Below are positions 17,675 through 27,100 of a stretch of DNA of 64,000 nt, piece by piece. The notes under the pieces are model-generated. The model was not told the origin of the DNA. It did no database searches and saw only the letters and a program-made list of their open reading frames with translations. This stretch comes from an uncultured Burkholderiales bacterium. Its GTDB lineage: Bacteria > Pseudomonadota > Gammaproteobacteria > Burkholderiales > Burkholderiaceae_C. Numbering within the stretch: the first letter of the stretch is position 1; each line of letters begins with the position of its first letter. The position numbers were made by a program, and so were the translations under genes. The stretch spans positions 22,054 through 86,053 of the forward strand of contig CAITYM010000087.1 of NCBI GenBank assembly GCA_903896615.1, written 5' to 3'.

Positions 17675-18466
17675 CTATAAAGTAGGGGTAATTCGGTTTA
17701 CTGGAGGTTTGGGTTTGGTATAAAACGGAACCTTTTTAAACCAAAGCTTTAGTGCTTGCCAATGAATTCTAAAAACTACCATAAAAGTCATGAGTGGGTA
17801 TCCAAAGAGCGCCTTGCGACGACTAGCAAGGGTGAGCGGGTAAAGGGCGCCACTTACGCTAGTATGAATTAAAACCCCTTTTTCGTCCTCGTAATCGATT
17901 CGAACTACGGTATGCGCAGGCTTAGAATTTGTCTCAGGAGTTCGTAAAAAACGAAAACGGTATTGTCCCAATACTTCACAAAAAGGGGAAACGTGAAACT
18001 CTTTATGTGCCAATAAATCTTTACCGTAAACAGGATTTTTAATTAAATAAAAATGTCTTTCGCCAAAAGTATTGTTAACTTCAGCAACAATAACTCTTAG
18101 TTGTCCCTTTGCATTGTGCCCATACCAAAAGCTAACGGGTTTAAATGCGTAACCAAAAACTCGCGGGTAAGTATGTAACCAAATTTCGCCGTCTATACCT
18201 GTCACTCCTTCACTTTTAAGCAAGTCCTCAAACCAGCCAAGGGCTCCTCCCTGAGTCGCGTCTCTGCCATCTCCGTGGTCTATATCGTAAAAGCTCAAAG
18301 ACCCTTTGGCGTTCCAGGTTAAAACTGGCTTTAGTGTTTCTATATGTTGAGGCGCACTTAAGTAACGCATCGGTAAGAGTAGAAAATAAGTAGCGTACGT
18401 AAAAGTGTTCTTGCTCGGTCGACTCCTTTGATGGCGGACTTGACCAAATCCTATTTTTGCACTCAC
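17675..18466 (-). CDS. DUF1365 protein
   Basis: A 263-residue DUF1365 protein: the N-terminus GFGQVRHQRSRPSKNTFTYATYFLLLPM and the central VFGYAFKPVSFWYGHN plus EVNNTFGERHFY blocks are family hallmarks. It has no established biochemical activity, but it is nearly always next to the flavin amine-oxidoreductase and the CFA-like enzyme. The gene overlaps the upstream oxidoreductase by 4 bp (ATGA-type coupling). The C-terminal basic tail (KKVPFYTKPKPP) and hydrophobic stretch suggest peripheral membrane location. Confidence 0.88.
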   Translation of the reverse strand: MSAKIGFGQVRHQRSRPSKNTFTYATYFLLLPMRYLSAPQHIETLKPVLTWNAKGSLSFYDIDHGDGRDATQGGALGWFEDLLKSEGVTGIDGEIWLHTYPRVFGYAFKPVSFWYGHNAKGQLRVIVAEVNNTFGERHFYLIKNPVYGKDLLAHKEFHVSPFCEVLGQYRFRFLRTPETNSKPAHTVVRIDYEDEKGVLIHTSVSGALYPLTLASRRKALFGYPLMTFMVVFRIHWQALKLWFKKVPFYTKPKPPVNRITPTL

Positions 18467-19809
18467 GCAGTTATGTCCTGATTACTAAGGGCCGCTAATA
18501 CTCCCCGCGCCGCCGCCTCTCCCGCCTTTAGTCCGTCTTCGTGAAATCCGTATCCAAGCCAAGCCCCAGCGTACCAGGTGTTTAAACCGCCCTGTATCGT
18601 ATGAAACTCTTGCTGAGCTTTAATGGTTGATAAATCAAATATAGGATGAGAGTAATTATAGGTTGCTGCAATTTTGGACGAGTTAATATCTCGGATGGGA
18701 TTCAATGAAACTAGGATGGGCTCAGTGAAAGGTAGAGGTTGTAATTTGTTTAAGTAGTAATGAAGGCATACCCTATCAGTTAAATTTTCGACTGGATTAA
18801 GCGGTTGTTGAATTAGTGATTTAGGTAATAAGCGAGAGCTCTCGAAATTCCAAGCAGCCCAAGCCAATTTTTTGGAAGGAAGGACACTCGAATCTTTATG
18901 CAAAATGGCAACGTTATCTTTAAACTTAAATGCGTCTAAAAGGCGGGCTTCATTATGCGAAGGCGCATCAAGTAACTTGAGCGCTTGATCAGCATGGGTT
19001 GCAATAATAATCTTGTCAAAGTCTTCCTGCCCTTTTAAAGTTGTCAACGTAATTTTGTTATCACTACGTTTGATATTTAATATTGGACAATTAAGATGAG
19101 CATTGGCAAGTTGTTTTGTTATGGCTGCTACGTACTGTTTTGCGCCTCCTGCTACGGTGAACCAACGCGGGCGATTAATGACTTGAAGTAAGCCGTGGTT
19201 GTGGCAAAAGCGAACCATAGTGGCAAGGGGGAAAGCAAGCATTTGATCTGGAGGACAACTCCAAATACAACCTAACATAGGCAGTAAATACCAATTAATA
19301 AATTCTTTGCCAAATTTATTCTGCTCAAGAAAGTGGTGGATTGGAGTCTCAAGATCAAGAGAGTTCGGCGACTGAGCTAAATTAGTTGCCAATGTGTTGA
19401 ATCTCATAACATCTTTCAACATTCCAAGAAAAGGCATATTCAATAAATTTAGACGTTGCGCAAATACAGAGCTCAAAGAAGTGCCACTCCATTCCAAAGT
19501 GTCAATTGAGTTCTTAGGCGCTTGAACAGAGAACGACATATCGGAATAGGCGCTAGGTATACCGAGTTCTTTGAACAAAGCAATTAATTTTGGGTATGTG
19601 CGCTCATTGAACACTAAAAAACCAGTATCCACGGGATAGCTTTGAATGCCTTGAGCTGTATGACCTTGAATATCAACTGTGTGGGTGTGTCCTCCAAAAT
19701 AGTCATTTGCTTCAAACAAACTGACCTCAATATTAGAGTGTTTGTTTAGAAAATAAGCAGCGCTAAGACCAGAGATGCCAGAACCAATAATTGCTATTCG
19801 GTATTTCAT
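18463..19809 (-). CDS. FAD-dependent amine-oxidoreductase family protein of the lipid operon
   Basis: A 448-residue flavoprotein with the dinucleotide-binding motif AIIGSGISGLSAAYFLN at 6-22 and the FEANDYFGGHTHTV extension at about 33-46 typical of the amine-oxidase/phytoene-desaturase-like fold. The C-terminal FAD motif is YAGAWLGYGFHEDGLKAG. Homologues beside DUF1365 and CFA-like genes are proposed to oxidise or desaturate membrane fatty acids; the substrate here is inferred only. Begins 29 bp after the glutathione peroxidase stop and overlaps DUF1365 by 4 bp. Confidence 0.87.
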   Translation of the reverse strand: MKYRIAIIGSGISGLSAAYFLNKHSNIEVSLFEANDYFGGHTHTVDIQGHTAQGIQSYPVDTGFLVFNERTYPKLIALFKELGIPSAYSDMSFSVQAPKNSIDTLEWSGTSLSSVFAQRLNLLNMPFLGMLKDVMRFNTLATNLAQSPNSLDLETPIHHFLEQNKFGKEFINWYLLPMLGCIWSCPPDQMLAFPLATMVRFCHNHGLLQVINRPRWFTVAGGAKQYVAAITKQLANAHLNCPILNIKRSDNKITLTTLKGQEDFDKIIIATHADQALKLLDAPSHNEARLLDAFKFKDNVAILHKDSSVLPSKKLAWAAWNFESSRLLPKSLIQQPLNPVENLTDRVCLHYYLNKLQPLPFTEPILVSLNPIRDINSSKIAATYNYSHPIFDLSTIKAQQEFHTIQGGLNTWYAGAWLGYGFHEDGLKAGEAAARGVLAALSNQDITA

Positions 19810-19838
19810 AATTTAGGAAATTTTTAGATCAGTATGGA

Positions 19839-20486
19839 TCAAGGAGCTTTGATTGACAATTGCTTCTCAATTTCAGCAACAAAAGTCTTGTCCTCAGGAG
19901 TCGTTAGGCTATTAAAGCTTTTAATAGTTTGACCGTCTCTGCTTATTAAATATTTATAAAAATTCCATTTTGGTGCAGTCTGTGTTCGCAGCGCAAGTTG
20001 CTTAAACAGCGGTGAAGCGCTATTTCCCTTTACTGAGGTTTTAACGAACATGGGAAACTTCACGCCAAATGTGTTTTCGCAGAAATCGGCAATTTGGTTA
20101 TTTTTGTCTGGTTCTTGCGAGAAGTCATTGGATGGAAAACCTAGCACGACGAGGCCTCTAGATTTGTACTTGTCATACAAGGCTTCAAGTCCTTTGTATT
20201 GCGGAGTAAAGCCACAATAGCTTGCTGTATTTACGATTAATACTACTTGACCCGCATATTGACACAGAGCAATAGGTCGCTCGTCTTGAAGTCGTTCTGC
20301 AGTTTGTTGCAAAATTACGGGACAATCTTGATTAGACCCGGGGCTATTATTAAGCCTTTGAGCAGGTAAAACTGCGGACACTTCCCCGCCTATGGGATCT
20401 GCATTAACTGTAAATGGAACAAAACTCAACGTAAAGAGTACGCCGATATAGGTCCAAATAAATTTATTATTAGAAAAATACTTCAT
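19839..20486 (-). CDS. exported glutathione peroxidase, first gene of the lipid/oxidative-stress operon
   Basis: A 215-residue peroxidase with an N-terminal signal peptide (hydrophobic residues about 9-27 ending VNA), so it should act in the periplasm on peroxides, possibly lipid peroxides. The peroxidatic cysteine is Cys91 in NTASYCGFTPQY, and the catalytic WNF motif is KWNFYKYL. The usual FPCNQF motif reads FPSNDF, while a resolving-type cysteine remains in DFCENTFGVKFP; thioredoxin-type 2-Cys chemistry is plausible. An N-terminal insert (about 30-75) with two extra cysteines precedes the domain. Leads the seven-gene minus-strand block. Confidence 0.85.
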   Translation of the reverse strand: MKYFSNNKFIWTYIGVLFTLSFVPFTVNADPIGGEVSAVLPAQRLNNSPGSNQDCPVILQQTAERLQDERPIALCQYAGQVVLIVNTASYCGFTPQYKGLEALYDKYKSRGLVVLGFPSNDFSQEPDKNNQIADFCENTFGVKFPMFVKTSVKGNSASPLFKQLALRTQTAPKWNFYKYLISRDGQTIKSFNSLTTPEDKTFVAEIEKQLSIKAP

Positions 20487-20773
20487 TGCTGTAGAGCCTA
20501 TTAAAATGTTGCGTGAAAGATAATTTCAAGACAGTAACTATTTTCTATGATTTTAGGCTATGAGGTTCAAGGACATAACAAAGCCCTAAAATGAGAAATT
20601 CATTTGTGAGGTGAAAAAATTACTGAAAATCACGGACAATCACACTTAAGGTTAGTGACGATAGAAACCTTTCAATCCTAACTGGGCAGTTTTTTTGATT
20701 AATCATCGATTAATATTAAAAAATTTGCATCGAACAACCGCTTGAATAGTGTTATTAAACTATTTAAATTATC
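20487..20773. promoter_or_regulatory. divergent intergenic region with inverted repeat and T-run
   Basis: About 287 bp between the glutathione peroxidase operon (minus) and hldC (plus), very AT-rich. It contains a perfect 7-3-7 inverted repeat ATTAATC-ATC-GATTAAT at 20698-20714, AAGGTT/AACCTT (6-bp stem) around 20648-20672, and a T7 run at about 20690. It must hold the promoters of both transcripts; on the minus strand TTGAAC with TAGAAA 17 nt later is a possible promoter. No ORF was found. Confidence 0.4.
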
Positions 20774-21262
20774 TTGAATTCCTTAAATTTCCTCAATAAA
20801 ATCGTCAGTTATGATATGTTAACTGAACCCTTAAATAGACTTAGATCATTGGGTCCAGTTGTCTTCACGAATGGCGTGTTTGATGTGTTGCACAAAGGTC
20901 ATGTCACTTATTTGGCTCAAGCGCGTCAAGAAGGAGCAAGCCTTGTGCTTGGCCTAAATAGTGACAGATCAGCTGCTCGTCTTGGAAAAGGCCCAGATAG
21001 ACCTTTGAATAAACAAGAGGATAGAGCCGCTGTTTTGGCCGCACTTGAGTCCATCAGTCTAGTTACGTATTTCGATGAGGATACACCGTTTGAGCTGATA
21101 CAAAAAATATTACCGGATGTATTGGTCAAAGGCGGTGATTACGATATGGATACCTTGCAAGAAGCGAAGTTTGTACGCTCTTATGGGGGAGTTGCAAAAT
21201 CATTAACATTTGTCACTGGTTATTCGACTACTCAATTGGTTCAAAAAATTCGAGGCTATTGA
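20774..21262 (+). CDS. hldC: D-glycero-beta-D-manno-heptose 1-phosphate adenylyltransferase
   Basis: Transfers AMP to heptose 1-phosphate to make ADP-heptose for the LPS inner core (the C-terminal half of E. coli HldE, also called RfaE2). The cytidylyltransferase-like motif is FTNGVFDVLHKGHVTYL, with the HxGH histidines at residues 40 and 43, and the YSTTQLV motif near the end. The TTG start gives 162 aa; an in-frame ATG at 20816 gives 148 aa. I keep the longer form because the family usually has about 25 residues before the VFTNG block, but no clear ribosome site distinguishes them. Stand-alone, without the kinase half. Confidence 0.88.
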   Translation: MNSLNFLNKIVSYDMLTEPLNRLRSLGPVVFTNGVFDVLHKGHVTYLAQARQEGASLVLGLNSDRSAARLGKGPDRPLNKQEDRAAVLAALESISLVTYFDEDTPFELIQKILPDVLVKGGDYDMDTLQEAKFVRSYGGVAKSLTFVTGYSTTQLVQKIRGY

Positions 21263-21278
21263 GGTGAATAATTAACAA

Positions 21279-24086
21279 TCAATCTGGAAATAAAAACTTC
21301 CAAAGTTTCAATACATTCGACTGTTCTGTTGCAAAAGCCGCCTTATCAAATTTAAGACTTCGTTCATCTAATCTTGCAATGTGCTGCGCTTGACGGTAGT
21401 TTTTATAGGCATCTATGCAGGAGTTAGCCAGTTCAGTACTAATTAAATTTAAACTCTGGGCTTTCGCGAGTAGACCAATATTTCCAATGTTGGCGGTTAA
21501 TTCTTTAAATTTAAAGCTATAAGCCAATATTAAATATTGAACAGCAAACTCAACATCAATCATAGCGCCTGGACTGTATTTAAGGTCAAACTGATTTTCT
21601 TTTACTATATGTGCCTGGAGTAATTTATTTCGCATCCCCACAATCTCAGCTGCAAGTGAAGGCAAATCTCGTTGCATCGTTAAAACTTGAGTACGAATAT
21701 GGCTGAATTTATCTTTAAAGTGATCATCTCCTAAAACGACCCGAGCTCTGGTCATGGCTTGATGCTCCCACAACCAAGCTACATTTGCGCCTCTTTGGAG
21801 TTGATAATTTTCGAAAGCCTCTAGTTGAGTGACTAAAAGTCCAGAGTTGCCATTGGGTCTAAGGGCAGTGTCAATTTCATAAAGATCGCCAGATATGGTT
21901 TTAACAGATAGCCAGTGAATAATTTTGCGAGCAAATAGCGCATAAGTTTGCGCCGCACTTTGGTGCGAATCATCGTAGATGAACACTATATCTAAATCAC
22001 TCCCATATCCTAATTCTTTGCCACCTAATTTGCCGTAACCCACAATTGCAAAGGAGGGGAATGGTGTATGTGGATTTTTTAGTCGCCTCCAAACTACTTG
22101 AGCAGTAACGAATATAACTGCATCTGCTAGCGCACTCAAGTCATCAGCAACCTCTTCGAGTTTAAGTTTTCCTGATAAGTCTCGAGCAAGACAAAGAAAA
22201 AACTCAGAATGATGCGCTCTTCGCATCAAGTTTAAAATTGCTTCCTCATCCACATCATCAGAAGCCTCTAAAGCTTCAATGCGTTGCAATAATGAACGAA
22301 CAAATAGATCGTGGTTAAAACGTTGGAGTAAAAGTTGTGAATCGGCTAAATCGTCGATCACCCCTGGATGTTGATTTAAATATTGAGCCGCCCAGCGTGA
22401 AGCCCCTAGTAGGTAAATTAAATTACTATGAATTGCAGGTCGTTCAATTAACAAAGAAAGGTAATTTTCTCTTCGCAGTAATAACTCCATCCAATCGCAC
22501 CATCTTAAGGCACCTAATTCCTTGGATGAGTCGCTTGCGACCCAGCGAGCAGTTTGCTCAATTAATGTTAATAATTTAGATTGTGATGATTCTTTGAGTA
22601 GCTGAGCTTTGGGATGATTTAGAAGAACCAGAAAGCGCTCTCGTAATGGCGACTGATTTGAAATTGTAAGATCGGTAAGCTCAAAGTTTTCTAATAAAGA
22701 CGGCGCCTTTCCTGGCAAAGTACTTGCGGTTAAATAATTTGCTCCACTTGACTTGAGTGGCTTTGGATCTACAGGTGGCGTTCCTAAAAGAGATGTGAAC
22801 TCAGCACTAACAGCATTTTTGTGAAATTCTAAGGCCTGCAATAAATCATTTGCAGAGGAAAATCCCAAAGAGGCTGCTATCCATGCGATATCCTCTGAAG
22901 CTGTGGGGAGTAGATGTGTTTGTTGATCGTCAAGATACTGAATTCTGTGCTCTAAGCGGCGCAAGAATATATAAGCGTTTTGAAGGTGCGTTGCACTTTC
23001 AGTGCTCATGTGACGGGTTTGCGCAAGCAAAGAAAGCGCAAGCAGGGTGGGTCTGACCCTGAGTTCAGGGAACTGCCCCCCTCTGACGATTTGTAAAAGT
23101 TGGGTGATGAATTCAATTTCGCGAATCCCACCGCGTCCAAGTTTGATGTCATTGATCCTCTCAGGACGACCTGCTGCAAATCTTACAGCTTGCGCCCTAA
23201 TTTGTTGGTGTAAATGACGCAGTGAGTCAAAGACCTGGTAATCAAGATATTTTCTGTAAACAAAGGGATATACGATTTGCGATAACTCTAGGGGAAGTGA
23301 GGTGAGTGCGACTGGGGCAACAACCCTACTTTTAAGCCAAGCAAATCTTTCCCACTCCCGCCCTTGACTTTGTAAATACTCTTCTAGTGCGTCTAAGCAC
23401 ATCACACTTGGGCCTGACATGCCGTTAGGTCTTAGTGCAAGATCGATCCGAAATACCCGTCCGTGCTCAGTGACTGAATCAAGTAAGCGCTGTATTTGGT
23501 GCACCAACTTCGTATAAAACTCTTGATTGCTAATGTTTGGCCTGGATCCTAAATGGGGTTGTACGCCTAGTCCGGCGTTAGGATCTTCATCGGCGGGGGC
23601 AAACTTGGCTTCACCCTCGTGGTCGTAAATATAAATTAGATCAATATCACTAGAGACATTGAGCTCTGTGGCTCCAAGCTTACCCATGCCGATAATCCAA
23701 AACGTAGCGGGTTGACCTAAAGCATTGGTGGGTTGTCCAAATTTGAGCGATAAATCGTTGAATGCAAGCTCGTAAGCCTTCGATAGAGCCCATTCTGCTA
23801 GAACAGTCATCATCTGAGTGATCTGGGAGAGGTCAGCTCCAGCATCACAATCAAGCGTGGCAATTCGCACTAGTGCCAGTTGGCGCAGTACCCTTAATGC
23901 ATCATCTGGATTAGTAAAGCTTTGGCTTAACGCGTTAAACGATCGATTTAAAATCTCCTTATTTAATAAACCTGGCTCTAGTTTGTCCGATAATGGTCCA
24001 TAACGGGCGCGAACCCGACGTACATATCTGGAGTATTCGACTCCTGAAGTAGTTGGTGGCGCATCAAAATTATGTGAGTTGGGCAT
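21279..24086 (-). CDS. glnE: bifunctional glutamine synthetase adenylyltransferase/adenylyl-removing enzyme
   Basis: Adenylylates and de-adenylylates glutamine synthetase in response to PII and glutamine. Two nucleotidyltransferase domains are visible, each with the GMGKLGxxELNVSSDIDLIYIY type motif: N-terminal IGMGKLGATELNVSSDIDLI at about 130-149 and C-terminal VGYGKLGGKELGYGSDLDIVFIY in the second half. The 935-residue length is normal (E. coli 946). It is convergent with hldC (16 bp apart) and divergent from yhdP (95 bp). No frameshift seen. Confidence 0.97.
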   Translation of the reverse strand: MPNSHNFDAPPTTSGVEYSRYVRRVRARYGPLSDKLEPGLLNKEILNRSFNALSQSFTNPDDALRVLRQLALVRIATLDCDAGADLSQITQMMTVLAEWALSKAYELAFNDLSLKFGQPTNALGQPATFWIIGMGKLGATELNVSSDIDLIYIYDHEGEAKFAPADEDPNAGLGVQPHLGSRPNISNQEFYTKLVHQIQRLLDSVTEHGRVFRIDLALRPNGMSGPSVMCLDALEEYLQSQGREWERFAWLKSRVVAPVALTSLPLELSQIVYPFVYRKYLDYQVFDSLRHLHQQIRAQAVRFAAGRPERINDIKLGRGGIREIEFITQLLQIVRGGQFPELRVRPTLLALSLLAQTRHMSTESATHLQNAYIFLRRLEHRIQYLDDQQTHLLPTASEDIAWIAASLGFSSANDLLQALEFHKNAVSAEFTSLLGTPPVDPKPLKSSGANYLTASTLPGKAPSLLENFELTDLTISNQSPLRERFLVLLNHPKAQLLKESSQSKLLTLIEQTARWVASDSSKELGALRWCDWMELLLRRENYLSLLIERPAIHSNLIYLLGASRWAAQYLNQHPGVIDDLADSQLLLQRFNHDLFVRSLLQRIEALEASDDVDEEAILNLMRRAHHSEFFLCLARDLSGKLKLEEVADDLSALADAVIFVTAQVVWRRLKNPHTPFPSFAIVGYGKLGGKELGYGSDLDIVFIYDDSHQSAAQTYALFARKIIHWLSVKTISGDLYEIDTALRPNGNSGLLVTQLEAFENYQLQRGANVAWLWEHQAMTRARVVLGDDHFKDKFSHIRTQVLTMQRDLPSLAAEIVGMRNKLLQAHIVKENQFDLKYSPGAMIDVEFAVQYLILAYSFKFKELTANIGNIGLLAKAQSLNLISTELANSCIDAYKNYRQAQHIARLDERSLKFDKAAFATEQSNVLKLWKFLFPD

Positions 24087-24181
24087 GACTAACCGTTACG
24101 CTGGTTATTAAAAATGATCTTTTAAGTACATTTCCTGGATACCAAAAGTGATAATCCCGATCGCATACTCAATATTATCTT

Positions 24182-27100
24182 GTGTTTAAAAAGTTCGTAA
24201 ACCTCATCTCTGATCCAGCGACGCGACTAGTATGGTCTAGAAAACTCGCAAGCGCAGTAATTGTTCTCGTCGCTATTGCAAGTACTCTAGTGGGGATATC
24301 CATAGCAGTTTTGAATTTATACGTTGTCCCAAGGGTATCAGATTGGCGCCCAGATCTAGAACGGATTAGTTCAGAATATTTGGGAAGTGTAGTTCGTATC
24401 AACGAAATAGATGTCGACTCTAGTCAAATAATTCCGTCGTTCAAAATTTTAGGATTAAGTATTCAAACTTCAAATGAGCACGGGGAACTAGAAGAGCTTT
24501 CTCTCCCTTTAATCAAGTTAGATGTTTCGTTCGGCTCCCTCATTGGCCTTTCTTTTGAAAAAATCACTTTAGATAATCCTTTACTTACATTTATTAGAAG
24601 TTCAAACGGCCAGGTTCGTGTAGCTGGCTTGCCAGTCAATTCAACGGGTAACGGTAAGGCCTTGGATTGGTTTTTTTCTCAACCCAACATTCAAGTTCAG
24701 CATGCAACAGCGCTGTGGCAAGATGAGAGACTCACTAATGAGTTTATTAAGTTTGAAGATGTAGAACTTTACTTTGCTAATGGCTTGAAATCGCACGCTA
24801 TAAAACTGGAGGCCTCTCCTCCTAAAGAAATTGGCGATCGATTTAATATTCAGGCTAATTTTAAAGAATCCTTGTTGTCAAATCACGCAAGTAATTTTAA
24901 AGAGTGGAGCGGCTCAAGTCTCTTTAATTTCACGCATATTGACTTGGCTTTGGTTAACGGATATTTGCCCGAGCATCCCGCATGGAACCTACAAGAGGGT
25001 TCGGGTTGGATTCGGATATGGATAGACTTGCATCACGGCGCTATTGATCAAATTACGACAGATTTGAACTTTCCGAATTTAATAGGTTCTTGGAGTACGA
25101 AGAATTCAGGAGCTCAAAAAATACAACTAAAAGAGTTGAGGGGAAGATTCCAAGTCAATTTAAAAGAACTCACTAATGAGTTCGGGGTGCAAGATTTAAA
25201 CTTTCTCTCTGACGACGGAAATCACTGGTCTATCGGGCGCGCCTTTATTTCATGGACGCGAAATTCTCGCGAAGTTCAGGAGGACACATCAACTACAAAC
25301 GACTTTGTGAAAATGATGCCTATGCAGTCAACAGGATCTGGCGCAATTGAAATCGACAAAGTTTCGATCAAGCCGATCATCAATCAGTTGAATAATTTGC
25401 AAATCGGTACTGAGCTTTCCCAATATTTCAAAAATATTGAATTCGCAGGAAATCTTCAGAACTTTAAAATGACTTGGGATTTTGACGGACAAAAGACGAC
25501 CGCTTATAACCTACAAGGGCAATTAAGCAGTTTTGACTTTGTTAGATTGCCTGATGCTGATGAAAATTTCTTGAAAGGAATCCCCGGCGTACAAAATGCA
25601 GGCATTAAATTTAGTTTTAATAACCGCGGTGGAAATGCAAGCTTAACTATTGATAATGGGGCTATGACGCTTCCTCAATTGTTGGAAGAGCCGTTAGTGC
25701 CTATAACCCATGCGAATGCAGATGTACAGTGGACCTTGGATGAGAAGTTAATAAACTTAAAAATCAATAAAACCAATATTTTCAATGCCGATGCGAGGGG
25801 GGATTTCGAATTAAATTGGTCAATTCCTCGTCGTGTTAATGGGTCATTAAAAGAAGAAAAGAACAACTCGATCATTGATTTGACTATCAACATTCAGCAA
25901 GGTGTTGCAAACCAGGTTTACCGGTACTTACCCAAAAAGGTAGATGCCAAAATTAGACAATATTTGCAAAAGGCTATTACGCAAGGCACCATTAAAAATG
26001 GTTCTATCAAAATTAAAGGTCCGCTTAATAAGTTCCCTTTTGTAGATCCGGGAGATGGAGAGTTTCATGTCTTGACTCAGCTACAAGATGCCACATTTTA
26101 TTATGCTCCTGTGGATGGGGTGGATTCAAAATTACCCTTGCAAAGTAAGTCATGGCCTGAACTTACCCATTTAAACTCAGAACTTGTCATTGATCGGAAA
26201 AGTTTATTTTTTAAGAAAGCTTCAACAAAACTAAACTCCACGATTGCCCCTTCTTTGGATTTGACAGATATTTCCGCAGACATAATTGACCTATACAAAC
26301 CGATAGTCAATGTAAAAGCCAAGGGTAAGGGTCCATTGGGAGAGTTGATCAAAATCATAAATACGAGTGCTGTTGGCGAGCTTTTAGATAACAGCCTTTT
26401 GAAGGCTGAGTCTAGTGGTTCAATTAGTTCTGACTATGCATTAAATTTAAGTCTGCCCCTTAATGACTTAGTGCACTCAAAAGTAGCTGGAAGCATTGAA
26501 TTTTCAAATAACGATTTAACCCTATTACCAGGATTGCCAAGTCTAAGTCGCTTGAGAGGTTCCTTAAATTTTAACGAGTCAGGCTTCGTTCTGAATAACG
26601 TTAAGGCGCGCATTCTAGGATCAGAAGCAAAAATAGAAGGAGGCTTGAAGTTTACAAGCGACAAAGATGAATCCACCAAGCTAGAGGCAACAACAATCAA
26701 GGTACAAGGGGTTGTAAGTGCTGAAGGGTTAAGGCAAACCAAAGAGATTCCAGTCATTGCTAAAGTGGGGCAATATTTGTCAGGCCAATCCAACTTTGTT
26801 GCGACACTCTCGTTTAAAAAGGGGCAGTTGGATTTTCAACTTAACAGTTCTTTGCAAGGACTTTCAAGCCAATTGCCTTCGCCACTGGGAAAAAATATAG
26901 ATGCAATACTACCTCTAAAAATTGGAGCAAATGTGATTGCCTCACCCTCACAGATTACCAAGGGGATCTCTACAGGTGCGACTTCATCTGCACGTATAGT
27001 TAAAACAAATGTAACTTTGGGTCAAATTGCTTTAGCTTCAATAATCACTGACTTCGCAAATTCAAACGCAAAGTCCACCAATTCAGCATTTGCCTCCACC

